Assembly (NCBI GenBank): GCA_026225435.1
Contig: JAMFST010001347.1
Location: 1 to 7,078 of the forward strand
DNA length: 7,078 nt
Direction of reading: 5' to 3'
Source: Labilithrix luteola
GTDB lineage: Bacteria; Myxococcota_A; Polyangia; Polyangiales; Polyangiaceae
Under the pieces are notes generated by a model. The model had not been told where the DNA came from, ran no database searches, and was given only the letters and a program-made list of their open reading frames with translations. Below, piece after piece: positions 1-5,461 of this stretch (position 1 is the stretch's first letter; each line of letters begins with the position of its first letter). Position numbers and translations under genes: made by a program.

Positions 1-860
1 CTGGCCGCATGCGCCGACGCGGTGGCGATGGCCGCGCTCGCGGTCGCGTCGAGGGTCACCAGCGGTGTCAGGAGCCGCTCCGGCGACGTCCCGAGATCGT
101 GCGCCACGAGGAACCCGAGGCTCACCACCACCGCTGCAAAGGTCGTCGAGGTTCTCCGCCACGACGCCAGCTCGACGCCGATGACGCCCGCGAGCCACGG
201 CGCCACCAGCGTCACCGGGAGCACCGCCCGCAGCGGCGCGAAGGCGAGCGCCGCCAGTGCGACGACCGCGAGCGCGGACAGCGCCGCCGCCCCCGGCGAC
301 CGCATGCGCGAGACGAGCGCGACCGGCGCGAAGAGCACCCACGGACCGAGCCCGTACGCCAGCGCGGGGACGGCCGCGTCGAAGGTGTGCGCCATGGCGG
401 ACGCCGCCGCGACCGGCACGCTCCACGACGGCGCCTTCCAGACCAGCAGGGCGGCGGCCACGAATAGCGCCGCTCCGGCGACGCCGAACACCGCCCGCGC
501 GCGTCGCGACGCCGACGCGTCGAGCCAGGCGATCCCCACCGCCGCCAGCGCCAGCGTGAGGACGCCGACGACCAGCTCTCCGCCGCTGCGCAAGCGCGCC
601 GGCACGAACGCCAGCGGCATCGTCGCGTACACCCCGACGGCGAAGAGCGCCGCGCGCGACGACACAGTGCGCGTCACCAGCTCCGCGAGCGCCAGGAGCG
701 CCAGGAGCGAGCCGACCGCCGAGGGCAACCGCTCCAGCGCCACCGACGCCTGCGCGAGCCCCTCGAAGCTGGTGGCCACCGCCGGGTGGCGGATCTCCCA
801 GGCGGTCCAGGTCGCGACCAGGACGAGACCCGCCCAGGCCGACGCTCGCGAGAAGGTCAT
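1..860 (-). CDS. Polytopic membrane protein, GT39/ArnT-like glycosyltransferase, 3' end outside window (partial)
   Basis: Reading the minus strand from the ATG at 860-858 gives 286 codons without a stop, running off the left edge. The product is very hydrophobic, with about nine predicted membrane helices (near residues 8-24, 48-68, 70-90, 95-115 and five more after about 125). The stretch LERLPSAVGSLLALLALAE, followed by an Arg/Ala-rich helix, TMPLAFVPAR and another helix, is the order seen in GT39/ArnT-type lipid-linked sugar transferases. The later segment around AYGLGPWVLFAPVALVSRM resembles large myxobacterial members, as I remember them. These enzymes move sugars from polyprenyl carriers in the membrane. 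The first periplasmic loop is very short here and lacks the usual Asp-Glu motif, so activity is doubtful or the true start differs. No good ribosome site precedes the ATG, and no upstream in-frame ATG or GTG was seen before a region shared with the divergent promoter. Plus-strand open frames here are shadows. Family assignment is moderate. Confidence 0.6.
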   Translation of the reverse strand, partial: MTFSRASAWAGLVLVATWTAWEIRHPAVATSFEGLAQASVALERLPSAVGSLLALLALAELVTRTVSSRAALFAVGVYATMPLAFVPARLRSGGELVVGVLTLALAAVGIAWLDASASRRARAVFGVAGAALFVAAALLVWKAPSWSVPVAAASAMAHTFDAAVPALAYGLGPWVLFAPVALVSRMRSPGAAALSALAVVALAALAFAPLRAVLPVTLVAPWLAGVIGVELASWRRTSTTFAAVVVSLGFLVAHDLGTSPERLLTPLVTLDATASAAIATASAHAA

Positions 861-897
861 GATCCGAAGGGCACACGACGGGGGGCCAACCGGCTCA

Positions 898-936
898 GCG
901 AAGATTCTTGAGCCGCTTCACGCCGCTCGAAGCAAC
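898..936 (+). promoter_or_regulatory. Putative ECF-sigma promoter, copy A, upstream of the DUF692 operon
   Basis: The 22-bp block at 898-919 (beginning GCGAAGATTCTTGAG) is repeated without a mismatch at 4447-4468 in front of the ECF sigma gene. In both copies GCTCG follows 5 bp later, and GCAAC starts 34 bp after the first base of the block. The five bases between block and GCTCG all differ, which argues for selected boxes rather than a recent duplication. I infer that the block holds the -35 region (perhaps TTGAGCC) and the GCTCG/GCAAC part the -10 region, putting the transcript start near 943-945, about 18 nt before the ATG at 962. A housekeeping promoter is not apparent. Confidence 0.7.
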
Positions 937-961
937 GCGCTACCGTCGCCGCGTGCTGCCG

Positions 962-1819
962 ATGTCTCCGACGTCTTCCGAAGCGGCGAGTCGCCTCGCG
1001 AGCGCGCGCGGCCTGCCGGCGACGGCGCTCGGCCTCGGCCTGCGGTTGCCGCACTACGACTCCATTCTCACGGCCGATCCGCTCGTCGGCTACGTCGAGG
1101 TCATCAGCGAGAACTTCCTCGGCGACGCCCCGACGCCGCGCCAGCGTCTCGCGCGCATCCGTGCGCGCCTGCCCGTCGTGCTCCACGGCGTGAGCCTGAA
1201 CCTCCTTGGCCATGCTCCGCTCGACGAGCGCTACCTCGACGCGCTCGCGCGGCTCGCCGATTCGGTGGACGCCCCGTTCGTCACCGATCACCTGTGCTGG
1301 ACCGGCGCGCACGGCGTGAGCCACCACGATCTGCTCCCGCTTCCGTACACCGAGGACCTGGTCGGCTTCGCGGCGGAGCGAGCGGCGCACGTGCAGCGGC
1401 GTCTCGATCGCCCTTTCGGTCTCGAGAACCTCTCGAGCTACGTCGCCTTCCCGCGCTCCACGCTCACGGAGCACGACTTCTACGCCGCGGTGGTGCGCTC
1501 GGCGGATTGCTGGTCGATGCTCGACGTCAACAACGTGTACGTCTCCAGCCAGAACCACCGCTTCGATCCGGATGCGTACCTCGCGGGGATCGATTTTTCG
1601 CGCGTGCTGCAGGTCCACATCGCCGGTCACACGCGCGAGCCGAGCGGCACCCTCGTCGACACGCACGACCAGACCGTCGACGACGCGGTGTGGGCGCTCT
1701 ACCGGCGCGCCTGGGAGATCGGTGGCCCCTTCCCCACCCTGCTCGAGCGCGACGCGAACGTCCCCTCCTTGCCGGAGCTCACCCGCGAGCTGGCGCGCGC
1801 CGCGGCGGTCAGGGCGTGA
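962..1819 (+). CDS. DUF692 multinuclear non-heme iron oxidase (MNIO; MbnB/TglH/BufB-like)
   Basis: This 285-residue protein matches the DUF692 family along its whole length (TIM-barrel, two or three irons). These enzymes oxidatively rewrite cysteine, and in some systems other residues, in ribosomal peptides: oxazolone-thioamide in methanobactin, beta-carbon excision by TglH, thiooxazole in bufferins. Expected signatures occur in order: GLRLPHY (H31), EVISENF (E50, N51), VLHGVSL (H75), TDHLCW (D109, H110), HHDLLPLPYTED (H122), LENLSSY (E155, N156), LDVNNVYV (D188, N190), HIAGH (H219, H223), DTHD (D233, H235) and LERD (E262). These supply the usual His/Asp/Glu/Asn metal-ligand set. ATG 962 is preferred. 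In-frame TTG 908 lies inside the putative promoter and would add an atypical Arg-rich lead; GTG 953 is an alternative. The stop overlaps the next gene by GTGA, indicating coupled translation with its DUF2063 partner. The substrate is not encoded in this operon. Confidence 0.93.
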   Translation: MSPTSSEAASRLASARGLPATALGLGLRLPHYDSILTADPLVGYVEVISENFLGDAPTPRQRLARIRARLPVVLHGVSLNLLGHAPLDERYLDALARLADSVDAPFVTDHLCWTGAHGVSHHDLLPLPYTEDLVGFAAERAAHVQRRLDRPFGLENLSSYVAFPRSTLTEHDFYAAVVRSADCWSMLDVNNVYVSSQNHRFDPDAYLAGIDFSRVLQVHIAGHTREPSGTLVDTHDQTVDDAVWALYRRAWEIGGPFPTLLERDANVPSLPELTRELARAAAVRA

Positions 1820-2664
1820 GCGCGCACGAGACTCCGTCGTGGCTCGCCGACCTCCAGGCGCGCTTCGGGAACACCTTGCGCACACCGCTCGATCGCACCA
1901 GCGGCACGCTCACCGCCACGCCCGCGACCTACGACGCCGCGCTGGTGGCCGAGGTCGGGAGCGAGCGGCTCGCGGTGTACAACCGTCAGTACTGGTTTCG
2001 CCTCTTCGGCGTCCTGCACGACGCGTTTCCGCTCACGGCGCGGCTCGTCGGCTACTGGGCGTTCAACGAGCACGCCGGCGCGTACCTCGCCGCGCATCCG
2101 CCGCGCACCTGGGATCTCGACGACGTGCCCGCCGGCTTCGCCGACTTCTTCGTCGCCCGCGCCACCGCCAACGTCACCACCGCGGCCACCGGGGCGAGCG
2201 CCGACGCGGTCCGCATCGACGCCGCCTACCGGGAGGTGTTCCGCGCGCCTCCGGTGACCGCCTTCCACCCCTCGGCAGACGACGCGGCCCGTCTCCTCGA
2301 CTCGCGGCTCGTCCCCTCACCCGCTGTCGCCTTCGTCCGCGAGCACTTCCCGCTCCTCGAGCTGCGCCGACAGGCGCTCGCGCTCGGGGCGGACTCCTCC
2401 ACCCGGCTCGCCGTTCCACCGCCGCTGCCGACGCCACGCGACTGGGCGATCGTGCGCGGCGAGAGCGGCACCACGTCGATCCTCCTCGAGCCGCGCGAGG
2501 CCGAGCTCCTCGGGCTCCTCGCGGCGCATCCGGTCGGCGAGGCCCTCGCTCGTCTCGAGAGCGCGTGCCCCGAGTCCGAGCGCGCCGCCCTGCCCGCCGC
2601 CACGCAACGCTGGCTCGCGCGCAGCGTGCAGCTCGGCTTCTGGACCAGCCTCGCCCCCGCCTGA
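1816..2664 (+). CDS. DUF2063 partner protein of the MNIO enzyme (MbnC/TglI/BufC-like)
   Basis: This 282-residue protein starts at a GTG that overlaps the upstream stop as GTGA, so translation is probably coupled. Its N-terminal ~120 residues fit the DUF2063 / HvfC-BufC putative DNA-binding-like domain: RLAVYNRQYWFRLFGVLHDAFP (split here as RLAVYNRQYW at 51-60 and FRLFGVLHDAFP at 61-72), then RLVGYWAFNEHAGAYLAAHPP and a PAGFADFFVA segment. In characterised systems this partner binds the precursor peptide and presents it to the DUF692 oxidase; it is not known to act on DNA. The C-terminal part (about 150-282) is less conserved and recalls the winged-helix-like domain of MbnC-type partners, with LLEPREAELLGLLAAHPVGE near its middle. 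No signal peptide is visible, so it should act in the cytoplasm with the oxidase. The larger open frame around it, extending left to position 22, is an artefact of GC-rich sequence. Confidence 0.88.
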   Translation: MSAHETPSWLADLQARFGNTLRTPLDRTSGTLTATPATYDAALVAEVGSERLAVYNRQYWFRLFGVLHDAFPLTARLVGYWAFNEHAGAYLAAHPPRTWDLDDVPAGFADFFVARATANVTTAATGASADAVRIDAAYREVFRAPPVTAFHPSADDAARLLDSRLVPSPAVAFVREHFPLLELRRQALALGADSSTRLAVPPPLPTPRDWAIVRGESGTTSILLEPREAELLGLLAAHPVGEALARLESACPESERAALPAATQRWLARSVQLGFWTSLAPA

Positions 2665-2684
2665 CGACGCTACGACGTCGTCAG
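2661..2684. terminator. Perfect 9-bp inverted repeat across two facing stop codons (possible bidirectional terminator)
   Basis: CTGACGACG (2661-2669) and CGTCGTCAG (2676-2684) are perfect reverse complements around the 6-nt loop CTACGA. The left arm contains the TGA ending the DUF2063 gene. The right arm contains, on the other strand, the TGA of the lipoprotein gene. The hairpin is strong and symmetric, but no T-tract follows on either side, so it is not a textbook intrinsic terminator. It could end both transcripts or protect their 3' ends. Confidence 0.55.
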
Positions 2685-3178
2685 CTACAGACGATGCAGC
2701 TGAATCCCGCGCACGTGTTCGTCGCGCGGCAGGTGTGCTCGGTCAGCGTCTCGGTGTTCGCGTCGTAGGACATGCCGCGGCACGAGTTGGAGCCGCCGCA
2801 GTTCGGCTGCGTCTCGTAGATGCCGTTGGCCGCCGCGCAGCGCGTCTGGAAATCGTCCTGCGCGACCGTGCCGGCGCTGCTCGAGGTGATCTGCCGATCG
2901 GCCGCCGCGAACACGCCGTTGGCGCACTCGGTCCGCGGGATGGGCGAGTCGCCGTTGGAAGGCGTGGTCGGCTCAGTGGTGGCGATGGTGCCGCCGTCGG
3001 CGCTGGCGATCGTCGTGATGGTGCCGGGCGCCGCGTCGCCGTCGTCTCCGCTGGCGTTGGTCGGAGTGGTGGTGCTGGAGCCGCCACAGGCCGCGAGGCT
3101 GGCGCTCGCGAACAACAGACCGCCGAGCGCCGCGGCGACGAGCGCCTGGCTGGCGCCGGGAAGAGCAGAACCGGACAT
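2681..3178 (-). CDS. Cysteine-rich lipoprotein, candidate MNIO substrate
   Basis: The gene encodes 165 residues from ATG 3178-3176. Residues 1-31 form a hydrophobic signal ending in the lipobox LAAC (C31), although the n-region lacks Lys/Arg. Residues 32-80 are a low-complexity Thr/Ser/Gly/Asp linker. Residues 81-165 hold eight cysteines: C85, C114, C127, C133, C150, C156, C161 and C164, ending FSCIVCS. The pairs NSCRG and NTCAG recall the Cys-x-Gly modules of bufferin precursors. The gene converges on the DUF692-DUF2063 operon with only 16 bp between stop codons. I infer that its cysteine domain may be the modified substrate, exported and anchored to a membrane after modification. It could instead be a disulfide-rich surface lipoprotein unrelated to the oxidase. 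No clear Shine-Dalgarno precedes the ATG. An overlapping Arg/Pro-rich frame starting at 3195 has a better ribosome site but non-coding composition. No named family was recognised. Confidence 0.75.
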   Translation of the reverse strand: MSGSALPGASQALVAAALGGLLFASASLAACGGSSTTTPTNASGDDGDAAPGTITTIASADGGTIATTEPTTPSNGDSPIPRTECANGVFAAADRQITSSSAGTVAQDDFQTRCAAANGIYETQPNCGGSNSCRGMSYDANTETLTEHTCRATNTCAGFSCIVCS

Positions 3179-3273
3179 GCTCGCGACCGTAGCATGGCAA
3201 AGCTCCACCAGGCCTGCTCGACCGAAGCTTATCTCCGCAGATTCACGCAGCTTTACCCACATCGCGCTCGTTC

Positions 3274-3313
3274 GCCGAGATTGTCTTGAGACCCGCGACA
3301 CGGCGCCATCGTG
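3274..3313 (+). promoter_or_regulatory. Possible degenerate third copy of the ECF promoter
   Basis: GAGATT, two bases, then CTTGAG and a CC three bases on (3277-3293) resemble the AAGATTCTTGAGCC core of copies A and B. A 2-bp insertion separates AGATT from CTTGAG, and TCGTG follows at 3309-3313 where copy B has TCGTG slightly closer. GCAAC is absent. It lies at the right distance to drive the lipoprotein gene starting at 3329. The match could be chance in such a biased sequence. The rest of the 150-bp gap between the divergent lipoprotein genes shows no convincing sigma-70 promoter on either strand. Confidence 0.3.
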
Positions 3314-3328
3314 CGATGGGTGCCGCCC

Positions 3329-4420
3329 ATGTCGTCCCGCCGTCCGCGCATCGTCCTCCGCTCCGCCTCGCTGCTCTCGCTCTCCGCCGTCGCGATCACC
3401 GCAGGCCTGGTGGTCGCCTGCAGCTCGGCGACCGAGGACGGTGCCAGCTCGGGCAGCGACCTCGCGTCGGACAGCACCAGCGCCGCCAGCGAAGCGACGG
3501 TCATCACCCCGTTCGGTCGCCTCAAGGCCGCCTGCGGTCACTCGGTCGACGCCGACGGCAAGGTCAACGCGGAGCTGGCCGTCTCCGGTTGCTCGGCGAG
3601 CACCAGCGACGCGAGGAAGAAGGACGCGGGCGCCGCGGATGCCGGCAAGGCAGACGCCGGCAAGAGCGACGCGGGGACCAAGACCGACGCCGGCACGAGC
3701 AGCGACGCCGGCGGCCCCTCGACCGAAGCGGGCACGCCCACGGGAACGGACGACGAGCCGCCGAGCTGGGCCGCCTGGCTGGAGGACGACACCACCACGG
3801 GCGTCAGCTTCCTCGAGGCGGACATGGTCGTCCCGCCGCTGCCGACCGACGCGTCCGATCAGGTCGTGTACATGTTCCCCAGCCTGACCCCGACGGAGAA
3901 TCCGCCCATCATCCAGCCGGTGCTCAACTACGGCGCCGAAGGGAGCGGCTCGAGCACCGTCGGCGGGAACTACTGGACGATCGCCGACTGGTACCTCGAC
4001 GAGACCGGCAACTACTACATCAGCAAGGTGCTCAAGGTCGCGCCGGGGGACAAGCTGCACGGCACGATGCAGGGGACCGGCACCTGCGCCAACGGGGTGT
4101 GCTCCTCCTGGACCATCACCCTGGCCGACCTCACCCAGCCCTCGCTGACGACCACCCTGACGACCGCCGCCGGCAGCTACAAGTATGTACAATTGCAGGG
4201 CGCCGTGGTGGAGACCTACAACATCGAGAGCTGCTCGATGATGCCCGCGGGCCCGCTCCAGTTCACGAACATCGCCGCCCAGGCCAACGACGGGTCGACC
4301 TTCACCCCGTCCTGGACCTACCTCGACCTGCCCGGGAACATCACCCCGTGCGCCATCTCGGCGAGCTACCCGGCGGCCGACGCGGTCGACTTCACCTTCA
4401 CCGCCAGCAGCAAGAAGTAG
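3329..4420 (+). CDS. Secreted lipoprotein with DAG-repeat linker and G1/A4 peptidase-like beta-domain
   Basis: Using ATG 3329 the product has 363 residues; an in-frame GTG at 3311 would add MRWVPP. Residues 1-31 are a lipoprotein signal (RRPR n-region, long hydrophobic core, LVVAC with C31). Residues 99-128 contain six D-A-G units, a flexible linker typical of myxobacterial surface proteins. From about 145 to the end lies a beta-rich domain with many Thr/Ser/Tyr. By eye its motif order follows eqolisins (glutamic peptidases, G1): VYMFPSL, IIQPVLNYG (Q196 at the place of the catalytic Gln), NYWTIADWYLD, KVLKVAPGDKLHGTM, a WTITL strand, GAVVETYNIE (E295 or E300 near the second catalytic position) and PLQFTNIAAQ. 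This suggests an extracytoplasmic peptidase or a non-catalytic relative. Four cysteines in the domain (C253, C258, C302, C341) could form disulfides. It stands alone between divergent and downstream genes. The family call is tentative. Confidence 0.82.
   Translation: MSSRRPRIVLRSASLLSLSAVAITAGLVVACSSATEDGASSGSDLASDSTSAASEATVITPFGRLKAACGHSVDADGKVNAELAVSGCSASTSDARKKDAGAADAGKADAGKSDAGTKTDAGTSSDAGGPSTEAGTPTGTDDEPPSWAAWLEDDTTTGVSFLEADMVVPPLPTDASDQVVYMFPSLTPTENPPIIQPVLNYGAEGSGSSTVGGNYWTIADWYLDETGNYYISKVLKVAPGDKLHGTMQGTGTCANGVCSSWTITLADLTQPSLTTTLTTAAGSYKYVQLQGAVVETYNIESCSMMPAGPLQFTNIAAQANDGSTFTPSWTYLDLPGNITPCAISASYPAADAVDFTFTASSKK
3623..3712 (+). repeat. Six in-frame Asp-Ala-Gly units (linker repeat)
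   Basis: D-A-G recurs six times, at residues 99, 104, 109, 114, 120 and 126 of the lipoprotein, with a period of five and then six residues and Lys/Ser/Thr/Ala between the units. It encodes a flexible hydrophilic spacer between the lipid anchor and the beta-domain. Such tandem codons are prone to length change by slippage. Confidence 0.8.
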
Positions 4421-4446
4421 CGGGAAACGACGGGTCTACCAGCCGG

Positions 4447-4485
4447 GCGAAGATTCTTGAGCCGCTTCGGCGGGCTCGTGGCAAC
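4447..4485 (+). promoter_or_regulatory. Putative autoregulated ECF-sigma promoter, copy B, upstream of the sigma gene
   Basis: The 22-bp block at 4447-4468 is identical to that at 898-919. GCTCG (4474-4478) and GCAAC (4481-4485) keep the same spacing as in copy A. The ATG of the sigma gene begins only 9 nt after GCAAC. If GCAAC belongs to the -10 region, transcription starts at about 4491-4494, giving a leaderless or nearly leaderless messenger. That fits the absence of a Shine-Dalgarno sequence. If GCAAC were a -35 box instead, the start would fall inside the coding region, so the -10 reading is preferred. ECF sigma factors commonly drive their own promoters. Confidence 0.72.
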
Positions 4486-4493
4486 TACCTGTC

Positions 4494-5114
4494 ATGAACC
4501 GCGTCCTCGGCGTCGATGCGCTGCGTGCCCAAGGGCGCGCGGCGGCCGTCGAGAGAAGCGCGCCCGATCCGCTCGCCGACTTCGACCGCCTCTACGCGCT
4601 GCACGCCCGGTACATCGCCGGTGTCGTCCACCGCTTGATGGGCACCGACGGTGAGCTCGAAGACATCGTCCAGGAGACCTTCGTGGACGCGCTCCACGGC
4701 CTCACCCGGCTCGAGGATCCGAACGCCGTCCGCGCCTGGCTGGTCACCGTCGCCGTTCGCCGCACGCGGCGGCTGCTCACCAAGCGGCGCCGGCGGATGA
4801 TCTTCGCCTTCGGCCTGCTCGATGCGTCCCCCACCTCGTCGGACCCGCGCGCCGGCTCCTCGGTGGACGATCTCTACGACGCGCTCGGCCGGCTCCCGAC
4901 GGATCTGCGCCTCCCGTGGTCGCTCCACCGCATCGAGCGCCTGAGCATCCCGGAGACGGCCGCGGCGTGCGAGGTGTCCGCCGCCACGGTCAAGCGTCGC
5001 ATCGCCGACGCCGAGGAGCGACTCACCCGGCGCCTGGGAACCCAGGTCGGGCTGCGCGAGACGAGCGAGCCGAGCGACGCGACCGATACGCAGACCACGG
5101 AGGAAGCATCATGA
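4494..5114 (+). CDS. ECF-type RNA polymerase sigma factor
   Basis: The 206-residue protein has the two-domain layout of extracytoplasmic-function sigma factors. Region 2 (about 28-100) contains FDRLYALHARYIAGVVHRLM, then DIVQETFVDALHGL and AVRAWLVTVAVRRTRR, which bind the -10 element and core polymerase. Region 4 (about 126-182) contains LGRLPTDLR and the helix-turn-helix SIPETAAACEVSAATVKRRI, which reads the -35 box. A short polar tail, rich in Thr, Glu and Asp, follows. It has no anti-sigma fusion or other extra domain. The start is ATG 4494, directly downstream of a promoter element shared with the DUF692 operon, so autoregulation and control of that operon are likely. Its stop overlaps the next gene as ATGA, the usual arrangement for sigma/anti-sigma pairs. 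The inducing signal cannot be read from sequence. Copper or oxidative stress is possible by analogy with bufferin loci, which are also often ECF-controlled. Confidence 0.93.
   Translation: MNRVLGVDALRAQGRAAAVERSAPDPLADFDRLYALHARYIAGVVHRLMGTDGELEDIVQETFVDALHGLTRLEDPNAVRAWLVTVAVRRTRRLLTKRRRRMIFAFGLLDASPTSSDPRAGSSVDDLYDALGRLPTDLRLPWSLHRIERLSIPETAAACEVSAATVKRRIADAEERLTRRLGTQVGLRETSEPSDATDTQTTEEAS
5099..5104 (+). promoter_or_regulatory. Strong ribosome binding site for the small membrane protein
   Basis: GGAGGA ends 6 nt before ATG 5111 and lies inside the sigma gene's last codons. It contrasts with the sigma gene, which has none. This fixes the start of the downstream gene and should keep its protein abundant relative to sigma, as expected for an inhibitor. 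Confidence 0.75.
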
Positions 5115-5437
5115 GCCACGATCTCGAAGGCCTCCTCGAAGGCGGCATCGGCCGCGCGCGCCAGCTCGACGGCGACTGGGACGGAGCACGCGCCGCTCGT
5201 ATCCGCGGCCTGGCCTTGAAGACCCACTCGGCCCAGGTGCGCCGCACCCGCGCGATGGGCCGCGTACTCGTGGGCGGCACCAGCGCCGCCTGCCTGGTGC
5301 TCGCCTTGTTGCGCGTCGCGTCCAGCGCACCGTCGTCGGCGTCTGCATCGCCCGCGTCGGTCAGCGCCCACGTGGCGGCCGACACCGAGCTGGTGGCGTC
5401 CCGCGCCCTCGACGACGCGGGCTACACCACCGACTGA
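5111..5437 (+). CDS. Small single-pass membrane protein, probable anti-sigma factor
   Basis: This 108-residue protein overlaps the sigma gene by ATGA and has a strong GGAGGA site. Residues 1-48 are charged and helical-looking (LEGLLEGGIGRARQLDGDWD, then ARAARIRGLALK and basic residues), and should lie in the cytoplasm. Residues about 50-70 form one membrane helix (RVLVGGTSAACLVLALLRVA). Residues 71-108 are Ser/Ala-rich and would be outside. It lacks the HxxxCxxC zinc motif of ZAS-type anti-sigma factors. Its order, co-translation and topology nevertheless fit a minimal membrane anti-sigma factor that holds the ECF factor through the N-terminal helices. Such short partners are common beside myxobacterial ECF factors. 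The alternative is a signal-sensing accessory protein that is not an inhibitor. No named family was recognised from sequence alone. Confidence 0.72.
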   Translation: MSHDLEGLLEGGIGRARQLDGDWDGARAARIRGLALKTHSAQVRRTRAMGRVLVGGTSAACLVLALLRVASSAPSSASASPASVSAHVAADTELVASRALDDAGYTTD

Positions 5438-5443
5438 TTGGCC

Positions 5444-5461
5444 GACCGATCCGGCTCGGTC
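5444..5461. terminator. Hairpin between convergent genes
   Basis: GACCGA (5444-5449) and TCGGTC (5456-5461) are perfect complements around the 6-nt loop TCCGGC. The hairpin sits in the 22-bp gap between two convergent genes, and its right arm covers most of the minus-strand stop codon. It is shorter than the hairpin at 2661-2684 and has no T-tract, so a terminator role is only plausible. Confidence 0.4.

Noticed and set aside
932..949. GCAAC as a -35 box with CGTC as the -10 in front of the DUF692 gene
   Set aside because: CGTC lies only 7 bp after GCAAC, too close for a -35/-10 pair. In the second copy GCAAC lies 9 nt before the sigma ATG, which would place the transcript start inside the gene.
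22..1815. Very long plus-strand open frame continuing into the DUF2063 gene
   Set aside because: Its left part is antisense to the GT39-like gene and out of frame with the DUF692 gene. It has low-complexity Arg/Ala/Ser composition and matches no family. Only the part from GTG 1816 is real.
857..1885. 342-codon minus-strand open frame opposite the DUF692 gene
   Set aside because: It is Arg/Glu/Val-rich shadow sequence antisense to a gene with clear family motifs, and it covers the putative promoter.
2743..3195. Arg/Pro-rich 150-codon minus frame with a GGTGGAG ribosome-like site
   Set aside because: It overlaps the lipoprotein in another frame, and its composition is that of a GC-rich shadow with no recognisable domain.
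3196..3238. Minus-strand GCGGAGAT segment upstream of the cysteine-rich lipoprotein as a further ECF promoter
   Set aside because: Only the first eight bases resemble copies A and B. Neither TTGAG at the proper position nor GCTCG/GCAAC follows, so I do not claim that this gene shares the promoter.
3179..4192. Minus-strand extension making the cysteine-rich lipoprotein 503 residues long
   Set aside because: The extension is antisense to the G1-like lipoprotein and would bury the lipoprotein signal peptide in mid-protein. The ATG at 3178 with a lipobox 31 residues in is far more credible.
3286..4497. 403-codon plus-strand frame overlapping the G1-like lipoprotein
   Set aside because: It is a His/Arg/Asp-rich shadow. 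It contains AKILEPL only because it reads through promoter copy B, as another shadow does through copy A.
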